The notes under the pieces were generated by a model. It was not told the origin of the DNA. It saw nothing but the letters and a program-made list of their open reading frames with translations, and made no database searches. The translations under genes and the position numbers were made by a program. A DNA stretch of 64,000 nt from [Chlorobium] sp. 445 (GTDB lineage Bacteria > Bacteroidota > Chlorobiia > Chlorobiales > Thermochlorobacteraceae), in the NCBI GenBank assembly GCA_002763895.1, contig NSLH01000002.1:62001-126000 (forward strand), in the 5' to 3' direction. Below, piece after piece: positions 50,098 to 60,247 of the stretch; position 1 is the stretch's first letter, and the number at the start of each line of letters is the position of its first letter.

Positions 50098-50381
50098 TAT
50101 CAGTGCATGGCGGAGAAGTGCTGTAAGTTTGTGAGGTGAGTGCTGGTGTGGCATCGTGTTTGTAGTGCACTGTTACGGCGTGCTGCAGAGAGACTGCAAA
50201 AGAGTAATTGCCTTGAAAGTAAGCGCAACTGAACCAGAGGTGCAAACCACGTGCGGCGCATGCAAGGGGTTCATACCTGCTGAAAGAAGCATAACTCAGT
50301 TGTTGGAAAATAAGGGCGCTTCTGCATCTTCATTGATGTCATAAGTATCTTTACACTGACGTATCAACAAAACAAAAAACA

Positions 50382-51504
50382 ATGAAGCGACTCAACACCT
50401 TTATCATTGTGCTCGGCATCATCGCTTTACTAAGCAGTTGTGGTGGTGGAAAAGCTGAAAAAGACAGTAAAGACAGCAAACCTGCTGCAAGTGCGCCCAC
50501 TGATTTTGCTGGCAAGACCCTCAACATTCTTTGCTGGGAAGGCTATGCAGATGTGCTGTTTACCAAGCCCTTTGAAGAAAAATATGGCTGTAAAGTGAAA
50601 GGCACGTATTTTGGCTCTTCTGATGAGTTGATTTCCAAACTGACTGCTGGCGGCGGCGAAGTCTACGATATCGTCTCGCCCTCAGCGGATATGGCGCAAG
50701 CGCTCATTGAGCAAGATTTGGTGCAGACGATTGACCTGAAGAAAATTACGCACTACGACTCATTGGCTCCGAGATTGAGAGCAATGTAGGATGTGGTGAA
50801 AGATGGCAAGAGCTACGGTGTGCCGTTTACTTGGGGACCAGACTATCTTGTCTATAACGCAGATGAAGTCAAGGATCCTGACTCCTGGATGATTTTCTCT
50901 GACCGCAAATACAAAGGCAAAATTGCTCTGTGGGACGATATTTCCAGTCTCTATCTGGCTGGGATCTGGCTTGGTTTTGACAAGCCAGATAAAAGTGCAC
51001 TCTATAACATGAGCGAGGAACAACTTGCAGCTGTCAAAGCCAAACTCTTGGAGCTCAAGCCGCAAGTGCGCAAGTTTTGGGTAACAGCGGGTGAGTTAGA
51101 TAATCTGATGAAAAATTAAAGAAGTCGTAGCTGCAGTCGGCTGGCCCCTGACCCCTGCAACGCTCTCGAAAGAAGGCATGAATGTAAAAGGCATTGTGCC
51201 CAAAGAAGGGGCAACAGGTTGGATTGATCGTCTGATGATTACGAAGACATCGCCAAATGTGGAACTGGCGCATCTGTGGATTGACTACATCACTCAGGCT
51301 GAGAACATGGCAAAGGTGGCGGAAGTAACAAATTATTCAGTAGCTAACCCCAGTGCCGCAAGATACCTTTCGCCTGAGAAACTTGAGCTAACGCAGATGA
51401 ACAACACGGACTACTATTTTGAGCGCATCAACTTCTGGCAGTATGTCAAAAACCGCAAGCGCTACAACGAGGTCTGGAACGAAGTCAAAGGCGGCATGCA
51501 ATAA
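50382..51504 (+). CDS. potD: Polyamine ABC transporter substrate-binding lipoprotein PotD (in-frame stop and frameshift)
   Basis: A periplasmic spermidine/putrescine-binding lipoprotein with lipobox LLSSC near residue 20. Family features are KTLNILCWEGYADVLFTKPF, EEKYGCKVKGTYFGSSDELI, YGVPFTWGPDYLVYN and a C-terminal PKEGATGWIDRLMI. A TAG at 50787-50789 lies in frame between LAPRLRAM and DVVKDGKSYG; a Gln (CAG) would fit. Near 51116 one T too many in AAAAATTAAAG ends the frame; removing it restores KNKEVVAAVGWPLTP and continues to 51504. About 374 residues, normal for PotD. Whether the stop is real or an error is unresolved. Confidence 0.88.
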
Positions 51505-51564
51505 ATTTAAGGCGTGGGGCAGCAGCATACTTTTCCTGCGGCCCTTTGTCATTCATTTTGCGTC

Positions 51565-52426
51565 ATGCAAAGACAACTGAATCCAAACTTTTTTACTGTT
51601 TCTGCCACTGGCAGTGTGGCTAACACTGTTTTTGATATTGCCCTACGTCAGGATATTGGTGCAAAGTTTTTACACGACCAATGACTTTGGGGTTTTGCAA
51701 CCAGGCTTTAGCATAGAATCTTACAAGCGCTTTTTTACCAAAGAACTTTACTACCTGACACTGCTTAAGACTTTCGGTTTAGCAGCAAGCGTTACGGTTG
51801 TGGGATTGCTGCTCAGCATCCCACTGGCGTATTACATTGCGTTCAAGGTTGAAAAATACAAGACCTTGCTATACACAATGATTATCTTGCCGCTCTGGGT
51901 CAGTTACATTGTGCGCGCGTATGCTTGGAAAGTCATTTTAGGCAAGGAAGGCTTGCTGAACTCATTTTTGATGTTCACTGGCATTGTAAGTGAGCCAATT
52001 AGCGCTTTGTTGTATAGTGATTTGGCCGTCTTAATCGGAATGGTGCACATCTACACACCCTTTATTCTGATGCCTGTCTACACTGCCTTTGAGCAAATTC
52101 CAAAGTATCTGGTCGAAGCCTCAAAGGACTTAGGCGCATACCGCACAACCACGTTTTTTAGAGTGGTCTTACCGCTAAGTCTGCCGGGCATTATTGCAGG
52201 GGCAACCTTTGCATTTGTGCTCTCGCTGGGTGATTTTCTGGCGCCAGCTTTGCTGGGAGGCTCAGAGACACTGTTCATTGCAAACATTTTCCAAAATATG
52301 TTTGGTACATCCAACGATAAACCATTAGGCTCTGCAATTGGTATTGTCATGATTATAGTCGTCGCCGTGATCCTAGAAATATCATCGTGGGCTGAAAAGA
52401 AATTCTCATCGCTTCAATCTCAATGA
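51565..52426 (+). CDS. potB: Polyamine ABC transporter permease PotB (one frameshift)
   Basis: A ~287-residue permease with six membrane segments. Conserved parts are LILPYVRILVQSFYTTNDFG, IPLAYYIAFKVEKYKTLLY, PLWVSYIVRAYAWKVILG and the EAA loop EASKDLGAYRTTTFFRVVLP. The ATG at 51565 opens MQRQLNP; one A fewer in CCAAACTTTTTT near 51585 continues TFLLFLPLAVWLTL. Without correction the ORF starts inside the first helix. Second gene of the pot operon, followed 1 base later by potC. Confidence 0.88.
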
Positions 52427-52427
52427 A

Positions 52428-53225
52428 ATGACACTACGATTTGATGTAATAAGCCTTGCAATTGCCTCATCAGCTTTTGCTGTGATAGGATTTATTTACT
52501 TTCCACTTTTAACCGTCGTCATCTATTCGTTTAACATCGACAGCGTCAATGCATTCCCGATATGAGGCTTTTCACTCAAATGGTATGAACAAGCCTTTTC
52601 AAATGAATCACTGTTGCAAAGCCTGCAAGTCAGCATCATAATAGCGATAACAGCGACTGCCTCAGCCTTAGTGATAGGCACGATGGGCGCACTAGCCATG
52701 CACAAATATGATTTTCCCCTCAAACGCCTGTTTGAGAGAGTGATACTACTGCCAATTACCTTACCTGGAATTTTGACAGGCGTGGCAATGCTATCATTTT
52801 TCCCGCTGATTGGTGTCAAACTCTCGCTTACTGCAGTGGTCATAGGCCATACTACCTTCTTAATCAGTATCGTGCTGACGCAGGTGTTGGCACGGCTAAA
52901 ACGGCTGGATCCGTTTTTGGAAGAAGCCGCTGCTGATTTGGGCTCAAACCGCTGGCAAGCCTTCTGGAAAGTGGTGTTCCCTAACATTAGAACGTCTTTG
53001 ATTGGGGCAGCACTGTTAGCCTTTACACTCTCGATCGATGAGATTCCAGTGACCTTTTTCTTGATAGCTCGGGAAAATACCTTGCCTATAGAGATTTACA
53101 CCATGATGCGCCGCGGCATTACGCCTGAAGTAAACGCAATTGCAACTGTGATATTTGGCATTTCTTTGCTGACATTGATCCTTTCGGTCAAACTCGGAGA
53201 ACGACAAGCCTCAACGATAGTATGA
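52428..53225 (+). CDS. potC: Polyamine ABC transporter permease PotC (in-frame TGA)
   Basis: A ~265-residue permease. The start [20 protein letters not shown] leads into the first helix and then NAFPI, an in-frame TGA at 52563-52565, and [16 protein letters not shown]. Related PotC proteins commonly have Trp just before the GF(S/T)LKWY element, so TGG to TGA is the likely change. The rest is normal with [15 protein letters not shown] and the EAA loop [20 protein letters not shown]. The gene overlaps potA by four bases (ATGA at 53222-53225). Confidence 0.87.
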
Positions 53226-54256
53226 GCCTGAAACTGGTCAATATCACCAAATCGTTTGGGAAACATGTGGTAATCCCTAACTTAAACTTAGAAATTCTTG
53301 ACGGAGAGTTCATCACGCTCTTAGGTCCGAGTGGCTGCGGCAAAACGACACTGCTACGCATGATTGCAGGCTTTGAACTACCCAGCGCTGGCACCATTTT
53401 ACTAGATGGAGAAGATATCACGCGCTTGCCGCCTTATCGGCGCAATGTCAATACAGTCTTTCAAAACTACGCACTGTTTCCGCATCTCAATGTCTTTGAA
53501 AACGTAGCTTACGGGCTTGAGCAAAAAGGTATCAAGGGTCAAGAGCTAAAAAATCAGGTGATGCAAATACTGGAGCGCGTCCAAATGGCTGATTTTGCCC
53601 AGCGTAAGCCTCGAGAACTTTCAGGCGGGCAGCAGCAGCGTGTTGCCCTAGCGCGCGCAATAGTCAACAAGCCCAAAGCGTTACTGCTCGATGAGCCACT
53701 TGGTGCCCTTGACTTGAAGCTCCGCAAACAGATGCAAAACGAACTCAAACAGCTGCACCGCGACTTAGGCATGACATTTCTCTTTGTAACACACGATCAA
53801 GAAGAGGCGCTCACGATGTCGGACCGCATTGCTGTAATGAACAAAGGAGTCATCGAGCAACTCTCTGACCCGCAAACACTCTATGACCATCCCAAAACCA
53901 AATTCGTGGCTGATTTTATTGGTGAGAACAACACCTTAATTGGGGAAGTACATGATGGGGTCTTCAAAGGCAAAGGCTTTGAGATCCCAGCTCAAACAGA
54001 GGTTCGTGGCAAAGCCATGTTATTTATTCGTCCCGAGTACATCTTCTTCAACTTGCGCACGCCAGAAGGGATTAAGGTGAAAATCGCAGAAAAAACCTTT
54101 CTCGGAAGCCTGTGGCGAATTCGCTGTGAGACTTTAGGACATGAGTGGGTTGATGTCACGATTAAACCTGATGAAATTGAAAAGCTCAGCGATTTGCACG
54201 AAAGTTATATCGTCTGGAAAAAAGAAAAAGCGAATATCATTCACTACTCGACATGA
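53222..54256 (+). CDS. potA: Spermidine/putrescine ABC transporter ATPase PotA
   Basis: A 344-residue ATPase. Walker [18 protein letters not shown]-loop [17 protein letters not shown], signature [16 protein letters not shown], Walker [17 protein letters not shown] and switch [14 protein letters not shown] match PotA and the wider CUT1 family. A C-terminal TOBE-like domain (residues ~235-335) follows. The frame is intact. Its stop overlaps the ATG of the aldehyde dehydrogenase gene (54253-54256), which ties transport to catabolism. Confidence 0.93.
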   Translation: MSLKLVNITKSFGKHVVIPNLNLEILDGEFITLLGPSGCGKTTLLRMIAGFELPSAGTILLDGEDITRLPPYRRNVNTVFQNYALFPHLNVFENVAYGLEQKGIKGQELKNQVMQILERVQMADFAQRKPRELSGGQQQRVALARAIVNKPKALLLDEPLGALDLKLRKQMQNELKQLHRDLGMTFLFVTHDQEEALTMSDRIAVMNKGVIEQLSDPQTLYDHPKTKFVADFIGENNTLIGEVHDGVFKGKGFEIPAQTEVRGKAMLFIRPEYIFFNLRTPEGIKVKIAEKTFLGSLWRIRCETLGHEWVDVTIKPDEIEKLSDLHESYIVWKKEKANIIHYST

Positions 54257-55729
54257 AACACTATCAAATGTATATCAACGGAGAGTGGGTCAATGCTGCC
54301 GATGCAGGAACGCGCAAAATTATTGATCCTGCAACAAGTGAAGTCATTGCTACCGTGCCAGAAGCAACAGCAGCCGATGTCGACAAAGCCGTCAAAGCTG
54401 CTCGTCAGGCTTTTGACCATACCAACTGGGGGGCAGCGACAATGCCATCAATCGCGCTAAACTGCTGAATATGTTGGCTAATAAGCTACGTGAACATGCC
54501 AGTTTCTTTGCAGAACTCGATACGCGCAACTGCGGCAAACCACTTGTTGAATCAGAAATTGATGTGGCAGACTCTGCCAATTGCTTCGAGTACTACGCTG
54601 GTCTTGCTACAAAAATTATGGGCGAAACCGTCGCTGTGCCCGCAAATATGCAGAGCATGGTTTTGCGAGAACCTGTTGGGGTTTGCGCTCAAATTATTCC
54701 ATGGAACTACCCGCTGCTGATGGCGACATGGAAAGTGGCGCCAGCTTTAGCGGCAGGGTGCACTGTGGTCTTAAAGCCCTCTGAACTGACACCACTTTCT
54801 GCACTTGAACTGGCAAAGTTAGCCCAAGAAGTGGGGATACCAGCAGGCGTGCTCAATGTCATCACAGGGGTCGGAGAAACCGCTGGTGCCGCCTTGGTCA
54901 ATCACCCCGAAATTGACAAAATTGCTTTCACAGGCGGCACAGACACTGGCATGAAAATTATGGCTGCTGCCGCAAAAGGCATCAAGAAGGTAACGCTGGA
55001 ACTTGGTGGTAAGAATCCTGCCATTGTTTTTGCTGACGCCGATTTGAACAAAGCCATCGAGTGGATTGCCTTTGCAGGCTTTGCCAATCAAGGTGAAGTC
55101 TGCTCCGCTGGGTCGCGAATTCTGGTAGAGCGACCGATTTACAACGAGGTAATTGAAAAAGTCAAAAAAATTGCGCAGAGCATCAAACTTGGACACGGCA
55201 CAGACAAGCACGTCAAAATGGGACCAGTGGTGTCCAAAGAACAGTATGACAAGGTGATGCACTACATCAAAAAAGCGATTGAAGAAGGCGATAAGCTCGT
55301 TTGCGGTGGCAAACATCCAGAGGGAGCGCAATACCAAAAGGGGCTATTTATTGAACCGACAATTTTTGCCGATGTGCAGCCAAATCATACCCTCTTTCGT
55401 GAGGAAGTGTTCGGTCCAGTGATGTCTTTTACCCCTTTTGATAGCGAAGAAGAAGCGGTGGCGCTGGCAAATCAAACTGAGTATGGACTGGCGGCAGGAA
55501 TTTTCACGGAAAACATTGCGCGTGCTCACCGTGTGATGAAACAAATTCGAGCTGGGATTGTTTGGGTAAATTGCTACCATCGACCTTCAACGAACTGCCT
55601 TGGGGAGGGTTCAAAAAATCAGGCATCGGGCGCGAGCTGGGCAAATATGGTCTGGACGCTTACTTAGAAACTAAACAGGTCAGTATCAACCTCGACTCGG
55701 GCAAACTCGGCTGGTATGAAACCACCTAA
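54253..55729 (+). CDS. Aldehyde dehydrogenase, gamma-aminobutyraldehyde/betaine-aldehyde type (two frameshifts)
   Basis: An NAD(P)-dependent aldehyde dehydrogenase of ~490 residues. Motifs are [20 protein letters not shown], the cofactor segment [12 protein letters not shown], the catalytic Glu in TLELGGKNP and the catalytic Cys in [13 protein letters not shown]. Breaks near 54429 (six G) and near 55590 interrupt the frame; correcting the second gives [20 protein letters not shown] and a stop at 55729. It is translationally coupled to potA and sits before gabT, so oxidation of 4-aminobutanal from putrescine to GABA is the likely reaction; betaine aldehyde is the main alternative. Confidence 0.88.
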
Positions 55730-55767
55730 CTAATTAGCTTTCAACTATTTGCAAAACATTAGAAACT

Positions 55768-57145
55768 ATGGCAAAGCACGGCATAAAACATGCGCCAAAG
55801 ACTTATACTCGGGCGACCTCATCGACCATCTCCTCGCAAGAACTGCTTCAGAGAAGAAACAAAGTGGTGCCCAAAGCCATGCAAATGAGCGATGCAATTG
55901 ATGCCGCATTTGCAAAAGGCGCACTTTTTTTATTCGCATGATGGGAAAGAATACATTGATTTTTCAGGCGGCATTGGTGTGCTCAATGCGGGGCACTGCC
56001 CACCGGCAGTCGTGAAAGCCATTTCACGGCAAGCACAAAAGCTGATGCATACCTTCTTCAACTTGCTCACGCATGAGCCCTATGTGAGGCTTGCTGAAAA
56101 ACTGATTGAAATTTTCCCGCACGGTTCAGAAACCAAAGTCATGTTGATTAATTCGGGTGCAGAAGCCGTAGAAAATGCGATTAAGATAGCTCGACAAGCT
56201 ACAGGACGCAGCGCGGTCATTTGCTTTACAGGCGGCTTTCACGGTCGCACCTTGATGGGCATGACACTCACTTCAAAAGTCTCTTACAAACAGCATTGCG
56301 GTCCCTTTGCCCCAGAAGTCTATCGCCTGCCTTTCCCAGACTACTACCATAATGCCGCCAAAAACCAGTCGTTGGATGAGTTTGTCGACCAAGAAATCGC
56401 TAAACTCAAAAAGTATTTTAGTTCTGTCGTTGCCGCAAAAGAAGTAGCTGCAATAATCATTGAGCCAGTGCAAGGCGAAGGCGGGTTTTATGTTACGCCT
56501 TATCGCTATATGAAAGCACTCCGAGAAATCTGTGATGAGCACGGTATTGTCTTGATTGTCGATGAAGTCCAATCAGGATTTGGACGTACAGGCAAGTGGG
56601 CGGCTTATGAGCATTACGATATCGTTCCAGATCTGTCGACGTGGGCAAAATCGCTAGGCTCTGGAATCCCAATTGCATGTGTGATGGGCAAAGCCGAAAT
56701 TATGGATAAAGCGGTGCCGGGCACACTCGGTGGCACTTATGCGGGCAATCCTGTAGCCTGTGTAGCCGCATTGGCAACAATTGAGTACATGCAGAAAATT
56801 AACATCAATGCGAAGGGTGAGCGAATTGGCAAAATCATGTTTAACTTTTTCAAAAAACTGCAAAAGCAGTGCCCTGCAATTGGTGAGGTCAGAGGCTTAG
56901 GCGCTATGGTTGCCATTGAATTGGTCAAAAATCAAGATCCTAATCAGCCTGATGCAGCACTGACAGCAAAACTGGTCAAAGCATGTGTGCAACGAGGCGT
57001 GTTCATCATTTCTGCCGGAATCTACAGCAATGTAATTCGCATTCTCTGTCCGCTGGTCATCCGCACAAGCCAACTCAAAAAAGGATTGAACATTTTGGGA
57101 GAGGAACTGCTGCAGCTTAGCACAGCGAACGGTCAAGCACATTGA
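55768..57145 (+). CDS. gabT: Class III aminotransferase, GABA transaminase-like (one frameshift)
   Basis: A PLP enzyme of ~459 residues, closest in appearance to 4-aminobutyrate aminotransferase. The ATG at 55768 leads to LLQRRNKVVPKAMQMSDA; one T fewer in the run of seven near 55925 joins GALFYSHDGKEYIDF to the rest. Motifs are SGGIGVLNAGHCPPAVV, NSGAEAVENAIKIARQATGR, FHGRTLMGM, VDEVQSGFGRTGKW and STWAKSLGSGIPIA with the PLP Lys. Last gene of the pot operon, where it would convert GABA to succinate semialdehyde. A putrescine or other omega-amino transaminase is possible. Confidence 0.9.
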
Positions 57146-57311
57146 ATCCACCGAGCCGCACAAAGCTGCATCGCCATTGCAAAATAAAAAAACGCGCGCA
57201 CAAGGTCGCCCATGCATCACGTGTTGATATAAAACCGTGCAATGCTATAGGCTAAAATCGCGCACTACAAATCTTCTGTCGTAAGACATGTAGCCGTGCT
57301 CACAAGCACCG

Positions 57312-57344
57312 TTGCAATGAAACGCGCACGCTAATGTATATTTG
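57312..57344 (+). promoter_or_regulatory. Candidate promoter of the bat genes
   Basis: TATATTTG at 57337-57344 matches the TAnnTTTG element, with TTG at 57312-57314 (22-base spacer, slightly long). It lies 23 bases before the batB-like start. Tentative. Confidence 0.3.
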
Positions 57345-57366
57345 TAATTTCATTTTCACTACAAGT

Positions 57367-58410
57367 ATGCGCTTTGCTCATCCTGAACATCTCATTTGGC
57401 TTTGGGCGCTCGTGCCTTTGGTCTTGCTAATTGCTTTTGGGCTTTGGGCACGCCTAAATGCCTTGAAAAAGCTGGGCAATCTAGCAATGCTTAACCGGCT
57501 TGCTGCCTCACGCAGTACAGCAAAACTGGTTTGGCGCGCCATTTTTACTTGGGTTGCTGTAGCCGCATTGTTGGTGGCGTTTGCAGCGCCGCAAATGGGC
57601 ACACGCCTCAAAGAGGTCAAAAAGAAAGGGATTGATATTGTAATTGCGCTCGATGTGTCGTACAGTATGCTAGCTGAAGACATCAAGCCCAATCGCTTGC
57701 AAAAAGCAAAATATGAAATTAGCCGTTTGCTGGATAAACTCGGTCAAGATCGTATTGGTCTTGTCATTTTCGCAGGTGAAGCGTTTTTGCAATGCCCAAT
57801 GACGACGGACAAAAGCACACTCAAACTTTTTTTAGATGTTGTCTCCACAAACGCTATTGATCTGCAAGGCACAAACTTTCGTGATGCAATTCTAGAAGCT
57901 GCTCGTGCATTTCATGGCATTGAAACAGGCGCTGCAGCCAGCGAACGCAATCAATCGCGCAGTAAGGTCGTGCTCATGTTCAGTGATGGTGAAGATCATG
58001 AAGGCAATCTTGAAGATGCTATTGAACGCGCGCAAACCGAGCGTATTCGTATCTACTCAATTGGCATTGGCTCTGATAATCCAACACCGATTCCTGTTTT
58101 TAATGCACAAGGCGAGCGCATTGACTTCAAACGCAGCAAAGACGGTGTGGTAACCACGAGCTTCGTCCCCGATCACCTCCAACGCCTAGCAGAAAAAACA
58201 GGCGGTAATTTTTATCGCATTGATGCACAAACCACAGGCTTAGAGCCTTTAATTTCTGAGCTCAATGCACTCCAAAAAGAAGAGTTTGCCTCAAAAGAGT
58301 TTGTAGACTACGACGATAGATTTCAAATTTTTTTACTCATTGCCTTCTCACTGCTGGTGTTAGAATCACTCATAGGAGATTGGCGCAAGGTAAGGCAAAA
58401 GGAGGTCTAA
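57367..58410 (+). CDS. batB: BatB-like VWA-domain membrane protein
   Basis: A ~347-residue protein with N-terminal helices (LIWLWALVPLVLLIAFGLWA and AIFTWVAVAALLVAFAAPQM), a von Willebrand A domain and a C-terminal helix (FLLIAFSLLVLESLI). The metal-dependent adhesion site is complete: D96-x-S98-x-S100 in IALDVSYSML, Thr in LQGTNFRDA and Asp in MFSDGEDHEG. The ATG at 57367 is used because conservation begins there. Bat proteins are linked to stress tolerance in Bacteroides and Leptospira, of unknown mechanism. It is followed 3 bases later by a batC-like gene; no second VWA (BatA) gene is seen. Confidence 0.85.
   Translation: MRFAHPEHLIWLWALVPLVLLIAFGLWARLNALKKLGNLAMLNRLAASRSTAKLVWRAIFTWVAVAALLVAFAAPQMGTRLKEVKKKGIDIVIALDVSYSMLAEDIKPNRLQKAKYEISRLLDKLGQDRIGLVIFAGEAFLQCPMTTDKSTLKLFLDVVSTNAIDLQGTNFRDAILEAARAFHGIETGAAASERNQSRSKVVLMFSDGEDHEGNLEDAIERAQTERIRIYSIGIGSDNPTPIPVFNAQGERIDFKRSKDGVVTTSFVPDHLQRLAEKTGGNFYRIDAQTTGLEPLISELNALQKEEFASKEFVDYDDRFQIFLLIAFSLLVLESLIGDWRKVRQKEV
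58400..58406 (+). promoter_or_regulatory. Ribosome-binding site fixing a GTG start for the batC-like gene
   Basis: AGGAGGT at 58400-58406 lies 7 bases before GTG at 58414, supporting that unusual start codon. Confidence 0.7.
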
Positions 58411-58413
58411 GCT

Positions 58414-59222
58414 GTGCAAGGTCAAAAATTTATTGTGCTCACAGCCGTTGTGATGTTGTCTCATAGTGCAGCATTGGGGCAGTTTTTGGATATTGAGCGC
58501 GGCAATCGCGCCTTTAATCGTGGCGAATACGACGAAGCTAAGCGTTACTACGACAAAGTACTTACGGAAAAAGAAAAACTTGAAGAGAAAAAAGAAGCTC
58601 TCTTTAACAGTGCCAGTGTCGACTACAAGAAAAAAGAGTATGAGAACGCTATTAAACAATTTGAATCGCTGGCGCAAAACAAAGACTTAAGCCAGAGCTG
58701 CGTGCCGATGCACACTACAATATCGGCAATGCACTCGTTCGGCGCGCAAAAGACCTGCCCGTCGAAGAGCAAATGAAGTTCTATCAGCAAGCGCTAAATG
58801 CCTATAAGCAAGCGCTTGAACTAAATCCGCGCGATAGAGAAGCAAAAGAAAATTATGAGTTCGTGCGCTCCATGCTGCGCCAAGAAGAAGAACGCCAGAG
58901 ACAGCGCGAACAAAATAGACGAGACAAAAATCAACAAGACGAAAAACCACAAGACCAGAAAAACTCTGACAACCAGCGCAATCAAAACCGGCAAGATCAA
59001 GAGTCAGAAAAAAACGAGAAGAAAGATGAAAAAGAAAAGCAAAAGGAGTCAGAACAAAATCCAGAACCGAGAGAGAATCGAAACGAACCGATGCCGCAAA
59101 ATTTCTCCAAAGAAGAAGCCGAGCGTATTCTCAATGCCTTGAAAGAACACGAGAAAGAGCTGCTGAAAAAATATCAGATGAAAAAATCTGCTGGCTCTGC
59201 TAAACCTGAAAAGGATTGGTAA
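58414..59222 (+). CDS. batC: BatC-like TPR protein with charged C-terminus (one frameshift)
   Basis: A ~270-residue exported protein starting at GTG with a signal peptide (QKFIVLTAVVMLSHSAALGQ). TPR units follow: IERGNRAFNRGEYDEAKRYY, KEYENAIKQFESLAQ and MKFYQQALNAYKQALELNPR. A long Gln/Lys/Asp/Glu-rich region then a coiled end (ERILNALKEHEKELLKKYQM) matches BatC/BatE proteins. The frame breaks near 58688: adding one A in GACTTAAGCC gives DLKPELRADAHYNIGNALV, with the family AHYNxGNA signature. Operon partner of the VWA gene. Confidence 0.83.
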
Positions 59223-59300
59223 AGCTAACACGCTATTGAGACAAAAAATCGCCTTTTCATAGCAGAGACTAAAACTGATTTCAAGCTATAACTCAATCAA

Positions 59301-60115
59301 ATGTTTGCAGGAAAAACCTTAGGTATTATTGGTGCAGGCAAACTGGGTGAAGCAATCGCACTGGGTTTGCTGAATTGCGGACTTATTGTTCCGTCAGCGC
59401 TATTCTGCAGCGTCAAGCATGAAGATTCAGTTGCGCGTGTGAAAACAAAACTCGGCATTGAGCTACAATGAGCAATCGCGACGTAGCACAGCGCTCTGAG
59501 ATCATTGTGCTTGCTGTTAAACCGCAAAATGTGCAAACGGTCTGCGAAGAAATTCGCGATGTACTGCAGCCCTCACAAGTGCTCATTAGCGTCGCTGCAT
59601 CTGTAACAACAAGCTACATCGAAGAGCGATTGGGCAAACCCATTCCCGTCATACGCGCAATGCCCAATACCCCAGCCGTGATCAACGCAGCGATGACCGC
59701 ACTGTGCAAAGGCAAGTTTGCACAAAAATCTCATCTTGATTTAGCCGCAGAAATTTTTCGCGCAGTAGGTGAAGTAGTCGAACTCGATGAAGCGTTGTTC
59801 GATGGTGTAACGGCACTTTCAGCAAGCGGTCCAGCTTACATGTATGTCGTCATTGAAGCACTCGCTGAAGCGGGCGTCAAACTCGGCATTCCTCGTGAAG
59901 TCTCAACGCTGCTCGTCTCACAAACCATGCTCGGTGCTGCCAAGCTCGCACTTGAAACCAAACAGCATCCTGCCTTGCTCAAAGATAGCGTAACCACACC
60001 TGCAGGGTGCACCATAGATGGACTCTTAGAACTTGAAGATGGCGGCTTGCGTGTAACTTTGATTAAGGCAGTTGTCAGAGCCGCAGAACGCGCAAGCGAA
60101 TTGGTGAAGAAGTAA
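59301..60115 (+). CDS. proC: Pyrroline-5-carboxylate reductase (one frameshift)
   Basis: Reduces pyrroline-5-carboxylate to proline. The ATG at 59301 opens LGIIGAGKLGEAIALGLL, the N-terminal Rossmann motif; the rest is MSNRDVAQRSEIIVLAVKPQ, VIRAMPNTPAVINAAMTALC, the signature VTALSASGPAYMYVVIEAL and DSVTTPAGCTIDGLLELE. The frame breaks near 59465 (GAGCTACAATGAGC); a one-base change there restores one ~271-residue protein. A convincing housekeeping gene. Confidence 0.92.
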
Positions 60116-60247
60116 TGAGCGTGTCCTGCTTGCTGGCGCAACAGACCTTTCGTGATGTGCTGATAGCTGTTCGCGTATGCTGGTCGATACCTGCAGGCAT
60201 GACCGCAAGTGCAAAATAACCGTCCTAGCAGGCATATATTAACGCGG

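Noticed and set aside
50156-50344. 62-residue ORF with a CGAC element before potD
   Set aside because: Non-ATG start, no ribosome-binding site, no family resemblance; probably chance. The rest of the 50098-50381 gap shows nothing recognisable either.
52563-52565. TGA read as Trp (alternative genetic code) in potC
   Set aside because: TGA is a normal stop at the ends of crcB, potB, potC, potA and xerD, and Trp is encoded by TGG throughout the window. A single in-frame TGA is better explained by mutation or error.
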